The notes beneath the pieces are model-generated. The model did no database searches. It was not told where the DNA came from and saw only the letters and a program-made list of their open reading frames with translations. From assembly GCA_024279745.1 (NCBI GenBank), contig JAJRRE010000101.1:1-6185 (forward strand): a DNA stretch of 6,185 nt, read 5' to 3'. The translations under genes were made by a program, and so were the position numbers. The stretch is from Alphaproteobacteria bacterium. Its GTDB lineage: Bacteria > Pseudomonadota > Alphaproteobacteria > Rhizobiales > Hyphomicrobiaceae. Positions 1 to 6,076 of this stretch are shown in pieces (position 1 is the first letter of the stretch; the number at the start of each line of letters is the position of its first letter).

Positions 1-25
1 CCAAGAAGTAACAATGCCTCGATAA

Positions 26-48
26 CTCTTTGTTTATTACTCAAAGAG
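26..48. repeat. Perfect 7-bp inverted repeat with 9-nt loop
   Basis: CTCTTTG at 26-32 is the exact reverse complement of CAAAGAG at 42-48, with TTTATTACT between them. No T-run follows on either strand, so it is not a typical intrinsic terminator. It could be an operator or a weak hairpin, or chance in AT-rich DNA. Confidence 0.4.
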
Positions 49-89
49 CGCATTATGTCACCACACAGATGACAGTCTAATTTCAACAC

Positions 90-127
90 TATGCTTCATG
101 TTTTCTAAGTTGTAAAATGAAAGCATA
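90..127. terminator. Bulged AT-rich hairpin downstream of the SRAP gene, possible terminator
   Basis: TATGCTT (90-96) pairs with AAGCATA (121-127). The stem continues as CAT (97-99) with ATG (117-119) and TTT (101-103) with AAA (114-116), interrupted by single-base bulges at 100 and 120. That gives 13 pairs around a 10-nt loop, starting 44 nt past the SRAP stop codon. No clear T-tract follows on the minus strand, so its role as a terminator is only suggested by position. Confidence 0.3.
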
Positions 128-170
128 TCTATATCGCCATGATATTTAACGGCAATCAGACCTGATTTAG

Positions 171-872
171 CTACAGCAATAGCACCGGCTCCTGCAAATG
201 GGGCCCTTCATTGCGTGGATTATTAAGATCACGGTTAACGGCGATCTCTTCCAGGAGATCCTCCGGCGCCGGTTTTAAAAGATCTTCAATGTCCTGTGCC
301 CGCCCCATTTTGCAGTCCAGCCAGCGCTCAAAATCCGGCGATTGGACCATCACCGGCATGCGATCATGCAGCGGCGCCATAAACCGGTTCGCCTCAGTGG
401 TTAAGATCGCCATGGTTTCCATTTCGCTGCCGTCGGCGCCCATCCAATGCTCCCAGATCCCAGCCAGAGCCAATAGCGGCCGCTGGTTGGTGCCCTGAGC
501 CGGTGCCGGCATGCGCGCTCGAATTAAATGGGGTTGTTTATTACCCTTTGCCCCCGTCCATTCATAAAACCCGTCAGCGGGAATAAGGCATCTTCGGTAG
601 CGCAAGGCTGAGCGGAAGGAGGGCTTTTGCGCGGCGGTTTCGCACCGGGCATTGACCAAGGTAGCAAAGCTATTGGGATCTTTAACCCAGGTCGGAATGA
701 GCCCCCAGCGCACCAAAGTCAGCTCCCGCTCCCCCTTGGCACTAAGCCGGATGATGACGGCAGGCTGGGTTGGCGCAATATTGTAACGCGGCATCAGGGG
801 CGGCCGATTGAGATGGCCAAAATAGGATCGGACCGCTTCCATCGGCGACGTTAAAGTGTAGCGCGAACACAT
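171..872 (-). CDS. SOS response-associated peptidase family protein (SRAP, YedK/HMCES type)
   Basis: 233 residues, the usual length for the family. SRAP proteins bind abasic sites in single-stranded DNA and form a stable thiazolidine DNA-protein crosslink through the N-terminal cysteine after removal of Met1, shielding the lesion at replication forks. The sequence shows the start MCSRY with Cys2, then YNIAPTQ (Asn31), NARCET (Arg76), GFYEW (Glu104) and LHDRMP (His169). These match the known catalytic and DNA-binding residues, so the protein should be active. It ends in the family-typical NNPRNEGP segment followed by a short tail. The start at 872 is fixed by Cys2, which must directly follow Met1, and by an AAGGAG site 7 nt upstream. 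It is divergent from the DUF3179 gene. No alphaproteobacterial LexA box (GTTC-N7-GTTC) was found upstream, so SOS control is not supported despite the family name. Confidence 0.96.
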   Translation of the reverse strand: MCSRYTLTSPMEAVRSYFGHLNRPPLMPRYNIAPTQPAVIIRLSAKGERELTLVRWGLIPTWVKDPNSFATLVNARCETAAQKPSFRSALRYRRCLIPADGFYEWTGAKGNKQPHLIRARMPAPAQGTNQRPLLALAGIWEHWMGADGSEMETMAILTTEANRFMAPLHDRMPVMVQSPDFERWLDCKMGRAQDIEDLLKPAPEDLLEEIAVNRDLNNPRNEGPHLQEPVLLL

Positions 873-1058
873 GGCGGTGCTCCTTGCGATAAGATATCAA
901 AGGGACCGGGATACTGAAGATAAGGCCATTGTAGTGCAGCCAGGGGCGATTGAAAAGCCGCGGACCAGCCAGACAAGTTGCGGTTCTCACGCGAATGTTA
1001 ACAATGCCGGCGGCCGATAGACTGGAAATCTTTCGCGATTTAAGGGCATGCTGGGGCT
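873..1058. promoter_or_regulatory. Divergent intergenic region between the SRAP and DUF3179 genes
   Basis: Both flanking genes start at the edges of this 186-bp gap, so promoters in both directions are expected. Only weak matches are visible. For the plus strand, TTGCGG (978-983) and AACAAT (1000-1005) are 16 nt apart. For the minus strand, TATCTT lies just upstream of the SRAP ribosome binding site with TTCAGT 16 nt further upstream. GTTC occurs at 983-986, but the second GTTC of a LexA box is absent. The region is described from gene orientation; individual promoter elements are not secure. Confidence 0.4.
880..885 (-). promoter_or_regulatory. Ribosome binding site of the SRAP gene
   Basis: AAGGAG on the minus strand, 7 nt before the ATG at 872. 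It confirms the start that places Cys at position 2, which is essential for this family. Confidence 0.85.
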
Positions 1059-2111
1059 ATGATACATTCAACACCACCAAAATCGCGCGCCGTCTTGCCT
1101 GCACTGGCACAATTCACCCTGATCACCTTGATCGCCGCCGGCCTCTTCGCGCCGCGCGCCGCAGCGACGCCTGAACGCTGGAAAGCCCAGGGCTGGGCTA
1201 AGACCGATTTCACCAAGAGCAGTATAAAATGGGACGATATTCTGTCGGGCGGACCGCCCAAGGACGGCATTCCTTCAATCGATAAACCCAAATTTATCGC
1301 CGTCAGCGACGATAAAGAGCTAGCCCCCAAGGACCCGGTGGTCGGCATTGTGATCAATGGCGACAAGCGCGCTTATCCTTTGCGCGTGTTGATCTGGCAT
1401 GAGATCGTCAACGATACGATCGGCGGCGTCCCCGTCACCATCACCTATTGCCCGTTATGCAATTCCGCCATTGTTTTTGATCGCCGCGTTGGGGGCAAAG
1501 TTCTCGATTTCGGCACCACCGGGAAATTACGCAATTCCGATCTGGTAATGTATGACCGGCAAAGCGAGAGCTGGTGGCAGCAATTTACCGGCGAGGCCAT
1601 TGTCGGCTCGATGCTCGGGACAGTGTTAAAAATTCTCCCCGCCAGGCTGGAATCGTTCGCCCAGTTCAAGGCCCGGCATCCAGACGGCAAAGTTCTCGTG
1701 CCCAATAACCCTAATATGCGGCGCTACGGCCAAAATCCTTATGTCGGTTATGACAGCGCCGGTTCTCCTTTTTTATATAATGGCGCCATGCCCAAGGGCA
1801 TCAAACCCATGGAGCGCGTCGTTGTGGTGAAGACCGCCCCATCGGGGAAACGTAAAGCCAAACCGCTTGCCGTCACCATGTCATTGCTGCGCGCCAAGGG
1901 GAAATTTCGCTTAGGTGATGTCGATCTATCCTGGAGCACTGGCCAGGCCTCGGCGCTCGATAGCGGCCTGATCGCCAAAGGGCGCGACGTCGGCACGGTT
2001 CACGCCAGCCGCAAATCCGCCGACGGCAAGAACGCCGACGTGCCCTATGATGTGACGTTCGCATTCGTCTATCACGCCTTCCATCCAGACGGCGAGATCG
2101 TAAAGAAATAA
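1059..2111 (+). CDS. Exported DUF3179 domain-containing protein
   Basis: 350 residues. The N-terminus has a basic n-region and a hydrophobic core (about residues 11-31) ending in PRAAA before TPERW. This looks like a Sec signal peptide cut near residue 36, so the mature protein is probably periplasmic. The DUF3179 domain covers most of the rest. Its hallmarks are YPLRVLIWHEIVND (His114), ITYCPLCNSAIVFDR (Cys131 and Cys134 in a CxxC), FGTTGKLRNSDLVMYDR, the SWWQQFTG segment and the closing FAFVYHAFHPDGE. The molecular function of DUF3179 is not established; the conserved His and CxxC suggest metal binding or redox chemistry, which is inference. The ATG is the first possible start after an in-frame stop at 1041-1043, and the next Met is residue 164. 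The ribosome binding site is poor (AAGGG at 1042-1046, 12 nt away, or GGGG at 1053-1056), suggesting modest translation. The gene stands alone. Confidence 0.94.
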   Translation: MIHSTPPKSRAVLPALAQFTLITLIAAGLFAPRAAATPERWKAQGWAKTDFTKSSIKWDDILSGGPPKDGIPSIDKPKFIAVSDDKELAPKDPVVGIVINGDKRAYPLRVLIWHEIVNDTIGGVPVTITYCPLCNSAIVFDRRVGGKVLDFGTTGKLRNSDLVMYDRQSESWWQQFTGEAIVGSMLGTVLKILPARLESFAQFKARHPDGKVLVPNNPNMRRYGQNPYVGYDSAGSPFLYNGAMPKGIKPMERVVVVKTAPSGKRKAKPLAVTMSLLRAKGKFRLGDVDLSWSTGQASALDSGLIAKGRDVGTVHASRKSADGKNADVPYDVTFAFVYHAFHPDGEIVKK

Positions 2112-2225
2112 TGATAGCAAGATTGGATTGCTGGGTTGGCCGCGCGCGCGACGGTAGGGCAGCGCCCCGCCTTTGATGTGGTCCGTCCGCCCCGCCCCCA
2201 GCGCCCTTGCAAAGGCCGCGCTGGT

Positions 2226-2257
2226 TGGCTGCTGGCGCTCCGTGCTGGCTGCTGGCG
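2226..2257. repeat. 12-bp direct repeat, 20-nt period
   Basis: TGGCTGCTGGCG occurs at 2226-2237 and again, identically, at 2246-2257, separated by 8 nt. It is non-coding. It could be slippage-derived or a paired binding site. Confidence 0.7.
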
Positions 2258-2269
2258 GGGCCCTGTCAG

Positions 2270-2291
2270 TTGTCGTTGCCGGTTGTCGTTG
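2270..2291. repeat. 9-bp direct repeat, 13-nt period
   Basis: TTGTCGTTG occurs at 2270-2278 and 2283-2291, directly after the 12-bp repeat pair. Confidence 0.6.
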
Positions 2292-2326
2292 TCGCAGCTA
2301 ACGTGCCAGAGCTATTGGGCTGGTGT

Positions 2327-2349
2327 TATTGAGTCAGATCTATTGAGTC
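2327..2349. repeat. 9-bp direct repeat containing two GANTC sites
   Basis: TATTGAGTC occurs at 2327-2335 and 2341-2349, a 14-nt period. Each copy contains GAGTC, which fits GANTC, the target of the CcrM DNA methyltransferase found in alphaproteobacteria. A regulatory role is speculative. Confidence 0.6.
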
Positions 2350-2365
2350 TGGCCTTACATCCACG

Positions 2366-2388
2366 ATGGAAAAATCCATAGTGCTATG
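2366..2388. repeat. Two overlapping small inverted repeats
   Basis: ATGGA (2366-2370) and TCCAT (2375-2379) flank AAAA. CATAG (2377-2381) and CTATG (2384-2388) flank TG. The two overlap at 2377-2379 and so cannot both form fully. They lie about 60-80 nt past the stop codon of the minus-strand binding-protein-like gene. The lack of a downstream T-run makes a terminator doubtful. Confidence 0.35.
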
Positions 2389-2447
2389 TTCAATAAAGGA
2401 TGGTCCATTAGAGGCAATGTCCGGGGGACGATCGGCTACCCGCCATA

Positions 2448-3092
2448 TCACCAGTCGAAAGCCCGCTTTGTTTTATTAAAACTGGCGCGCAACGCCGCGC
2501 GGTCAGAAACGGCGTCTTGCGCGCGCACGGCCACATCAATCCGTCTGGCCGCATTGTAGCCTTGCGCTGCCGCCGGTGTTGCCACCCGGCCCGAATAGGT
2601 TTTATAGGCGGCGGTGAATGCCTTGACTGCCTTGATGACTGCGGGCGCCGTGCTATTCGCCGTAAAGGGCGTTTGCCCCTGCCTCAACAAAAGCATGGTG
2701 CTGCCTTTAAGAGTTTTTCCAAGCGGTGCCCGCGCAGCATCGGCGCCATACATCACGACAATATCGATTTGGTTTTGCCGCAGCTGGCGCGCGATGTCGG
2801 CAGGCGTTAAGCCCCGTTTGTCCAGCACCGTGACATAAACATCAAGGCCGCCCAAATGACCGTCGGCCTCATTATCCGGGTGGGCATCGCGCTGCGTCGT
2901 CGCCAGCATAAAACCATCCTTGAACTGGCGCGCCGGTGCGCTGGCATCACTCGCCGAGTGCGGCGTTACAATCAGCGCGACGTTGAAACTATGTGCACTG
3001 GCACCGCCTGCATCATATCCGGCCGACATCATCAACGCGATCAACAACCAAGCGGCCTTGGCTACATATGGAGTATAATTATTCAAGCTCAT
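2448..3092 (-). CDS. Short secreted protein resembling a type 1 periplasmic (Leu/Ile/Val-type) binding protein with its middle missing
   Basis: 214 residues. A hydrophobic segment (about 11-24) followed by ASA at 31-33 looks like a signal peptide, so the product is probably periplasmic. Residues 36-42 (FNVALIV) followed by RQFKDGFMLA (56-65), GGLDVYVTVLD (81-91) and IDIVVMYG (109-116) resemble the first strands and helices of type 1 substrate-binding proteins. Residues 150-205, with AFTAAYKTYSGR and AAAQGYNAARRIDVAV, resemble their C-terminal helices. Typical members have about 380-400 residues; here roughly the middle third and the final segment are absent, with no in-frame stop inside. Ligand binding is therefore doubtful; it may be a compact family or an internally deleted relative. 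The ATG at 3092 follows AGGAGG by 4 nt. A longer reading from 3218 would begin inside the ppdK terminator and is rejected. No permease or ATPase genes adjoin it. The family call is my reading of motifs, not a search result. Confidence 0.72.
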   Translation of the reverse strand: MSLNNYTPYVAKAAWLLIALMMSAGYDAGGASAHSFNVALIVTPHSASDASAPARQFKDGFMLATTQRDAHPDNEADGHLGGLDVYVTVLDKRGLTPADIARQLRQNQIDIVVMYGADAARAPLGKTLKGSTMLLLRQGQTPFTANSTAPAVIKAVKAFTAAYKTYSGRVATPAAAQGYNAARRIDVAVRAQDAVSDRAALRASFNKTKRAFDW

Positions 3093-3096
3093 AACC

Positions 3097-3102
3097 CCTC
3101 CT
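3097..3102 (-). promoter_or_regulatory. Ribosome binding site fixing the start of the binding-protein-like gene
   Basis: AGGAGG on the minus strand, 4 nt before the ATG at 3092. It directly precedes the residues that make up the signal peptide, which decides this start over an upstream in-frame one. Confidence 0.85.
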
Positions 3103-3121
3103 GGCAGTGTAATCTGATAGG

Positions 3122-3139
3122 CGCCGAAGCTCGTCGGCG
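3122..3139. repeat. Perfect 6-bp GC hairpin in the leader of the binding-protein-like gene
   Basis: CGCCGA (3122-3127) and TCGGCG (3134-3139) are exact reverse complements around a 6-nt loop. The hairpin lies between the candidate -10 element and the ribosome binding site, so it would be at the 5' end of the transcript. It may stabilise the mRNA or be chance in GC-rich DNA. Confidence 0.4.
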
Positions 3140-3146
3140 ACCCTTG

Positions 3147-3155
3147 ATCATACCA
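3147..3155 (-). promoter_or_regulatory. Candidate extended -10 promoter for the binding-protein-like gene
   Basis: On the minus strand this reads TGGTATGAT: a TATGAT hexamer (5 of 6 to TATAAT) with the TGn extension. The -35 region is poor (GTGTAA, 16 nt upstream). It lies between the ppdK terminator and the gene, giving a leader of roughly 45-50 nt. The position fits an independent promoter after termination of ppdK transcription. Confidence 0.4.
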
Positions 3156-3216
3156 TCCTATGACGACATTACACCGGGCGGCAAGCCTCGCCGCGACACC
3201 TTGCGGACTATGAACC

Positions 3217-3252
3217 AAAAACGCCCCTCACCATATTCGGTAAGAGGCGTTT
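3217..3252 (-). terminator. Intrinsic terminator of ppdK
   Basis: ACGCCCCTCACC (3221-3232) pairs with GGTAAGAGGCGT (3239-3250) over 12 positions with two G-T wobbles in the minus-strand RNA, plus two A-T pairs at the base. The loop is 6 nt (3233-3238). On the minus strand the stem runs into TTTTT (complement of 3217-3221). It lies 78 nt past the ppdK stop. The plus strand also has a T-rich stretch after the stem (3250-3266), so it might work in both directions, although no plus-strand gene ends nearby. Confidence 0.85.
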
Positions 3253-3329
3253 GATTTTATCTTTTTAAATTGCGTTCACTATCAAGCCCTGGATGTGAAG
3301 TCGCAGCAGCTTGTCCCGGTCGAGACCGC

Positions 3330-6029
3330 TTAGACCGTACCGCCTTTTTCGCGAATGGCGGCCTGGGCAGCTGAAAGGCGGGCAACGGGGACGCGGTAGG
3401 GCGAAGCGGACACATAGGCCAGCCCGGTACGATGACAAAAATCCACCGACGCGGGATCGCCGGCATGTTCGCCGCAAATGCCGATCTTGATGTCTGGCCT
3501 TGTCTTGCGGCCCTTCTCGACACCGATCTCAACCAGCTGGCCGACGCCGGCTTGATCTATTGAGACAAACGGATCAACTTCAAAAATACCGCGCTGATCA
3601 TAGGACGACAGGATCGGCGCCGCATCGTCGCGCGACAGGCCAAGTGTGGTCTGCGTCAGATCATTGGTGCCGAACGAGAAGAACTCAGCATCCTTGGCAA
3701 TCTCATCGGCCGTCAGACAGGCACGCGGCAGCTCGATCATGGTGCCGACCTGATAGGTCAGCGTCTCGCCGGTTTCCGCTTCAACCGCCTTGGCCGCTTC
3801 CACGATGACCTTGCGCAGCATCTGGAATTCCTTGGCAAAGCCAACCAGCGGTACCATCACTTCAGGGATCACCGGCTTGCCGGTTTTCTTGGCCGCCGCA
3901 ATGGCCGCCTCAAAGATCGCGCGCGCCTGCATCTCGGTGATCTCAGGATAACGGATCGCCAGCCGGCAGCCACGGAAGCCAAGCATCGGGTTGAACTCAT
4001 GCAGATCAGCAAGGCGCTGCTTCAGCACCGATAGCTCAATCCCCAAAGCCTGCGCTACGGCGCTTGCTTCTTTATCCTCATGGGGCAAGAACTCATGCAA
4101 CGGCGGATCAAGCAGGCGAATTGTTACCGGCAGACCTTCCATGGTCACAAACAGCTCTTCAAAGTCGGAGCGCTGCATCGGCAGGATCTTGGCCAAAGCG
4201 GCGCGGCGGCCTTCTTCGGTTTCAGAACAGATCATTTCGCGCATGGCCAGAATGCGGGTGTCGTCAAAGAACATATGTTCCGTGCGGCACAGCCCGATCC
4301 CCTCAGCGCCGAAGTAGCGGGCCTGTTTGGCATCGCGCGGCGTATCGGCATTGGCGCGCACGCGCAGCACACGCGCTTCATCGGCCCAGACCATAATCTT
4401 GGCAAAGTCGCCGGACAGTTCAGGCTGCTGCATTTTCACAAGGCCGCTGAGCACCTGGCCGGTCGCGCCGTCAATGGTGATGATATCACCTTCCTTGAAC
4501 GAGCGGTCCCCGACCCGCATGGTGCCGGACGCATAATCAATGCGCAGCTCACCGGCGCCCGAGACGCAAGGGCGCCCCATGCCGCGCGCCACCACGGCCG
4601 CGTGCGAGGTCATGCCGCCGCGCGCTGTTAAAATTCCGGTTGCCGCGTGCATACCGTGAATGTCTTCCGGCGATGTTTCCGTGCGCACCAGAACCACATC
4701 CTTACCGTCGTTCTTGGCGGTTTCGGCTTTATCGGAATTAAACACGATCTCACCCGATGCCGCGCCAGGAGACGCCGGCAGGCCGGTTGTAACAACGTCG
4801 CGCTCCGCGTCCGGGTCAATGGTCGGATGCAGCAACTGGTCGAGCGCTTCAGGCTCAATACGCATGACGGCCTGCTCGGGCTTGATCAAGCCTTCTTCGA
4901 CCATATCAACGGCGATCTTCAGCGCAGCCTTGGTGGTGCGCTTGCCGATGCGGGTCTGCAGCATCCACAATTTGCCGTCCTGAATGGTGAACTCAATGTC
5001 CTGCATGTCCGAATAATGATTTTCAAGCTTGGTAAAAATCTCGATCAGCTCTTTGAACACCACCGGCATCGCCGCTTCCAAAGACGGGTTTGTATCGCCG
5101 GTTTCAGCGCGCGCGACTTCAGTCAGGCTTTGCGGTGTGCGGATACCGGCCACCACGTCTTCGCCCTGGGCGTTGATCAAGAACTCGCCGTAAATCGCGT
5201 TCTCGCCGGTTGCCGGATTACGCGTAAAGGCAACGCCGGTGGCCGATGTATCGCCCATATTGCCGAACACCATTGCCTGCACATTAACCGCTGTGCCCCA
5301 GGCTTCTGGAATGCCGTTGAGTTTGCGGTAGGTGTCGGCGCGCGGTGTGCGCCAGGAGCCGAATACGGCGGCAATCGCGCCCCACAGCTGCTCATGGATG
5401 TCTTGCGGGAACGGCTTGCCCAGCTCCTCTTGGACGGCTTCTTTATATTTAGTAACGATCTCTTGCCAATCGTCGGCGCTCATGTCGGTGTCGAGGCTAT
5501 AGCCCTTGAGATTTTTGTGGTTCTCCAGAATGTCTTCAAAGACGCCATGATCGGCGCCCATCACCACATCGGAATACATCTGAATGAAGCGGCGGTAGCT
5601 GTCATAGGCAAAGCGTTTGTCGCCGGCGCGTTCCGCCAGCCCGGCCACGGTTTCATCATTGAGACCCAGGTTGAGGATCGTGTCCATCATGCCGGGCATG
5701 GACGCGCGCGCGCCTGAGCGCACAGACACCAGCAGTGGATTGGCTTTGTCGCCAAACCCGGCGCCGACTTTCCTGGCCACTTCGTTAAGCGCCGCGATGG
5801 CTTCTTCCTTGATGCTTTCTGGCAATTGGCGGTCATTGTCGTAATAGACCGAACACACATCGGTGCCGATTGTAAATCCTGGCGGTACCGGTAAGCCCAA
5901 TGAGGCCATCTCTGCCAGATTGGCGCCTTTACCGCCCAGCAGGTTTTTCATGGAGCCATCTCCGTCAGTCGTGGCGGCCCCGAACAGATATACTCTTTTT
6001 GTCGACCCTTGATCTGCCCCTGCACTCAT
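3330..6029 (-). CDS. ppdK: Pyruvate, phosphate dikinase
   Basis: 899 residues, full length for the bacterial enzyme. This cytoplasmic enzyme interconverts pyruvate + ATP + phosphate and phosphoenolpyruvate + AMP + diphosphate, working in gluconeogenesis or glycolysis according to conditions. The N-terminal nucleotide-binding domain shows GGKGANLAEM (Lys34), SVRSGA (Arg104) and DMQDIEF...WMLQTR (Asp344, Glu346, Gln358). The swivelling phosphohistidine domain has GGMTSHAAVVARG with catalytic His476. The C-terminal PEP/pyruvate barrel keeps Arg582 (GLCRTEH), Arg638 (TIRLLD), Glu766 (MIELPRA), Asn789 (FGTND) and the acid-base Cys852 (GICGEHAGDP). All the active-site residues known from the Clostridium symbiosum enzyme are present at a constant offset. 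Thr474, two residues before the catalytic His, is the type of site phosphorylated by PPDK regulatory proteins (DUF299); none is encoded here. The start at 6029 has AAGGAG 9 nt upstream; a TTG at 6143 would add a repeat-derived, low-complexity extension. It appears monocistronic, ended by the terminator at 3217-3252. Confidence 0.98.
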   Translation of the reverse strand: MSAGADQGSTKRVYLFGAATTDGDGSMKNLLGGKGANLAEMASLGLPVPPGFTIGTDVCSVYYDNDRQLPESIKEEAIAALNEVARKVGAGFGDKANPLLVSVRSGARASMPGMMDTILNLGLNDETVAGLAERAGDKRFAYDSYRRFIQMYSDVVMGADHGVFEDILENHKNLKGYSLDTDMSADDWQEIVTKYKEAVQEELGKPFPQDIHEQLWGAIAAVFGSWRTPRADTYRKLNGIPEAWGTAVNVQAMVFGNMGDTSATGVAFTRNPATGENAIYGEFLINAQGEDVVAGIRTPQSLTEVARAETGDTNPSLEAAMPVVFKELIEIFTKLENHYSDMQDIEFTIQDGKLWMLQTRIGKRTTKAALKIAVDMVEEGLIKPEQAVMRIEPEALDQLLHPTIDPDAERDVVTTGLPASPGAASGEIVFNSDKAETAKNDGKDVVLVRTETSPEDIHGMHAATGILTARGGMTSHAAVVARGMGRPCVSGAGELRIDYASGTMRVGDRSFKEGDIITIDGATGQVLSGLVKMQQPELSGDFAKIMVWADEARVLRVRANADTPRDAKQARYFGAEGIGLCRTEHMFFDDTRILAMREMICSETEEGRRAALAKILPMQRSDFEELFVTMEGLPVTIRLLDPPLHEFLPHEDKEASAVAQALGIELSVLKQRLADLHEFNPMLGFRGCRLAIRYPEITEMQARAIFEAAIAAAKKTGKPVIPEVMVPLVGFAKEFQMLRKVIVEAAKAVEAETGETLTYQVGTMIELPRACLTADEIAKDAEFFSFGTNDLTQTTLGLSRDDAAPILSSYDQRGIFEVDPFVSIDQAGVGQLVEIGVEKGRKTRPDIKIGICGEHAGDPASVDFCHRTGLAYVSASPYRVPVARLSAAQAAIREKGGTV

Positions 6030-6038
6030 GTGGGATTG

Positions 6039-6044
6039 CTCCTT
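6039..6044 (-). promoter_or_regulatory. Ribosome binding site fixing the ppdK start
   Basis: AAGGAG on the minus strand, 9 nt before the ATG at 6029. It supports the 899-residue form over an in-frame TTG start at 6143. Confidence 0.85.
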
Positions 6045-6048
6045 ATCT

Positions 6049-6076
6049 GACTTTGATGACTTTGATGACTTATGAT
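6049..6076. repeat. 9-bp tandem repeat in the ppdK leader
   Basis: GACTTTGAT occurs at 6049-6057 and 6058-6066, followed by a third, imperfect copy (GACTTATGAT, with one extra base) at 6067-6076. The array ends just upstream of the ppdK ribosome binding site, so copy-number change by slippage would alter the leader. Confidence 0.75.

Larger units (their letters stand above)
1..170. other. AT-rich non-coding edge downstream of the SRAP gene
   Basis: This stretch has about 35% GC by direct count (60 of 170 bases), well below the GC-rich genes that follow. Every plus-strand ATG runs into a stop within a few codons. On the minus strand the longest open stretch is a run of about 50 codons that overlaps the end of the SRAP gene; its first ATG (at 126) gives only 22 residues, with no visible ribosome binding site. 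I see no gene here. It holds two inverted repeats, listed separately. It is either an intergenic spacer or the edge of a compositionally different segment that continues to the left. Confidence 0.6.
2112..2447. other. Convergent intergenic region with short repeats, no credible gene
   Basis: This 336-bp gap lies between the 3' ends of the DUF3179 gene (plus) and the binding-protein-like gene (minus). The left part is very GC-rich and includes a (CG)5 run at 2141-2150. The right part, from about 2300, is more AT-rich. It contains three successive pairs of short direct repeats and two small hairpins near 2366-2388. A plus-strand reading from TTG at 2136 to 2381 encodes an Arg/Cys/Trp-rich peptide without family features or a ribosome binding site, and I judge it spurious. 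No strong intrinsic terminator for either flanking gene is visible. Confidence 0.6.

Noticed and set aside
58..126. 22-residue minus-strand reading past the SRAP gene, in a frame open further upstream.
   Set aside because: No ribosome binding site or family resemblance; the upstream open part overlaps the SRAP gene, and the SRAP C-terminus is normal, so a frameshifted tail is not needed.
1048..1062. Four-codon reading whose TGA overlaps the DUF3179 ATG, suggesting a leader peptide with translational coupling.
   Set aside because: The AAGGG sequence is only 1 nt from its ATG, too close to act as its ribosome binding site, and such short overlaps arise easily by chance.
2136..2381. Plus-strand reading of 81 codons in the convergent gap.
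   Set aside because: TTG start, no ribosome binding site, and Arg/Cys/Trp-rich composition produced by GC-rich repeats.
3107..3174. GTGTAAT (3107-3113) and ATTACAC (3168-3174), a 7-bp inverted repeat flanking the candidate promoter.
   Set aside because: The arms are 54 nt apart and do not extend, so this is likely chance.
3093..3218. Extension of the binding-protein-like gene to an upstream in-frame start.
   Set aside because: The extension would start inside the ppdK terminator, bury the signal peptide, and ignore the AGGAGG site 4 nt before the ATG at 3092.
3493..3495. The dikinase reads YVSASP near its C-terminus, where many relatives have YVSCSP, suggesting loss of the catalytic cysteine.
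   Set aside because: The catalytic cysteine (Cys831 of the Clostridium symbiosum enzyme) is the one in GICGEH, located by counting from the C-terminus. It is present here as Cys852, so the enzyme is not missing it.
4647..5717. A 356-codon open frame on the plus strand, antisense to ppdK.
   Set aside because: It lies entirely inside the well-supported ppdK gene, has no recognisable family features, and such antisense frames are common opposite GC-rich genes.
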